Positions 63,322-64,000 of a stretch of 64,000 nt of DNA are shown here, piece after piece. The notes under the pieces were generated by a model. The model was not told where the DNA came from, did not search any database, and was given only the letters and a program-made list of their open reading frames with translations. The position numbers and the translations under genes were made by a program. The stretch comes from Defluviitalea phaphyphila. GTDB lineage: Bacteria; Bacillota; Clostridia; Lachnospirales; Defluviitaleaceae. The DNA lies in assembly GCF_001466305.1 (NCBI RefSeq), contig NZ_JWID01000002.1, positions 195,344 through 259,343 of the forward strand, written 5' to 3'. Numbering within the stretch: the stretch's first letter is position 1; each line of letters opens with the position of its first letter.

Positions 63322-64000
63322 ATGAAATCAGCAATAGTAACAGGAGCTTCTTCTGGAATAGGTCTTGAAATAACAAAAATGCTTATAAGGAATAATTATA
63401 AAGTTTATGGTTTTGCGAGAGATTTTTCTAAAACAAATTTTGAACATATAAATTTTATAAAAGAAAATTGTGATATAACTAAAACTAATTCGTTGGAAGA
63501 AAAAATTAAAAATATAAAGAAGATGGACAAAAAAATATATATATTAGTTAATAATGCAGGAGTGGGATATTATGGTCCTCATGAAGAAATAAATATAAAA
63601 AATCTTAAAAATATGATAGCAACTAATTTAGAAGCTCCCATTATTTTAAGCCATTTACTTTTAAGAGATTTAAAGAAAAATAAAGGATATATAATAAATA
63701 TATCTTCTGTCACAGCTAAAAAAGCAAGTCCTATAGGATGTGCATATTCTGCTACTAAGGCAGGACTTACTCATTTTAGTGAAAGTTTATTTGAGGAAAC
63801 TAGAAAATCAGGAGTTAAAGTTGTTACAATACATCCAGATATGACAAAAACTAATTTTTATAATAATGCTTATTTTAGAGAAGGAGATTTACCAGAGTCA
63901 TATATTACAGGAGAATGTGTGGCACAAGCTGTAAAGATGATATTAAATCAAAGAGAAGGAACTATATTAACAGATATCACTATAAAACCACAAAAACACA
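63322..64000 (+). CDS. Short-chain dehydrogenase/reductase (3' end missing)
   Basis: The reading frame runs off the window after ~226 codons. A classical SDR: NAD(P)-binding TGASSGIGLEI at residues 7-17, NNAGVGYYG, the serine in NISSVTAKK and the YSATKAG catalytic Tyr/Lys. AAGGAGTTG precedes ATG 63322, and the gap to splB is 12 bases, so it is probably in the same operon. Substrate unknown. The end of the domain (HPDMTKTNF) is typical of the DltE/YqjQ-like subgroup. Confidence 0.9.
   Translation, partial: MKSAIVTGASSGIGLEITKMLIRNNYKVYGFARDFSKTNFEHINFIKENCDITKTNSLEEKIKNIKKMDKKIYILVNNAGVGYYGPHEEINIKNLKNMIATNLEAPIILSHLLLRDLKKNKGYIINISSVTAKKASPIGCAYSATKAGLTHFSESLFEETRKSGVKVVTIHPDMTKTNFYNNAYFREGDLPESYITGECVAQAVKMILNQREGTILTDITIKPQKH

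Noticed and set aside
1-64000. Unusually frequent TTG starts (at least ten genes, including rnj, sigK, dxs, spo0A)
   Set aside because: Each has a strong Shine-Dalgarno site, and the frequency is within what is common for low-GC Firmicutes, so it is not a signal by itself.
1-64000. CRISPR arrays, tRNA, rRNA, complete phage or integron
   Set aside because: No repeated spacer pattern, tRNA cloverleaf, rRNA segment, integrase or phage structural gene was seen.

Overview
This window is AT-rich, densely coding, and almost entirely on the + strand. It comes from the chromosome of an endospore-forming member of the Clostridia (low-GC Firmicutes). Support for this is the complete spoIIIAA-AH operon, spoIVB, spo0A, sigK and a spore photoproduct lyase, plus strong Shine-Dalgarno sites and frequent TTG starts. 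Genus cannot be fixed from the sequence alone. No rRNA, tRNA, CRISPR array or complete mobile element was seen.

Layout. 1-2985: livHMGF, a branched-chain amino acid ABC importer (livH cut by the window edge). 3006-3995: a convergent CBS-ACT regulator and a small unknown gene. 4117-8070: a radical-SAM protein, its DUF2344 partner and RNase G. 8195-14372: fur, RNase J, mltG, the tRNA wobble-uridine pair trmR-trhP, and an uninterrupted sigK. 14373-15343: a long non-coding stretch with a decayed IS256-type element (both inverted repeats and three transposase fragments) and a long hairpin behind a candidate promoter.

15356-29556: one type IV pilus operon in order pilB-pilT-pilC-major pilin-pilD-two minor pilins-pilMNO-minor pilin-large PilX-like protein-lipoprotein. 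A good sigma-A promoter lies directly upstream. The major pilin cistron is bracketed by hairpins and has two in-frame starts, each with its own ribosome-binding site. One minor pilin and the PilX-like protein each carry an EF-hand-like calcium loop. The PilX-like protein also has beta-solenoid-like repeats and is a candidate tip adhesin. 29587-34463: yqeG, aroE, an extra prepilin, comFB, aroK, aroQ, an Xaa-Pro peptidase and efp.

34673-43849: an accessory block between efp and spoIIIAA, which are neighbours in Bacillus subtilis. It holds a bacteriohemerythrin-CheX pair, then a sulfate assimilation set: sulfite reductase, a DASS-family anion carrier, AprA/AprB-type APS reductase, CysD and a CysN-CysC fusion. 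The set predicts sulfate to APS to sulfite to sulfide, with a PAPS branch. No dsrAB or qmo genes are present, so it reads as assimilatory.

43995-61311: the conserved sporulation/housekeeping run spoIIIAA-AH (with a near-consensus sigma-E promoter), asp23, nusB, xseAB, ispA, a YuiD-like gene, dxs, tlyA, nadK, argR, recN, spoIVB and spo0A. 61497-64000: a nucleosidase-like protein overlapping a spore photoproduct lyase gene, then a short-chain dehydrogenase cut by the window end. The last group may be a little-described spore DNA repair unit.
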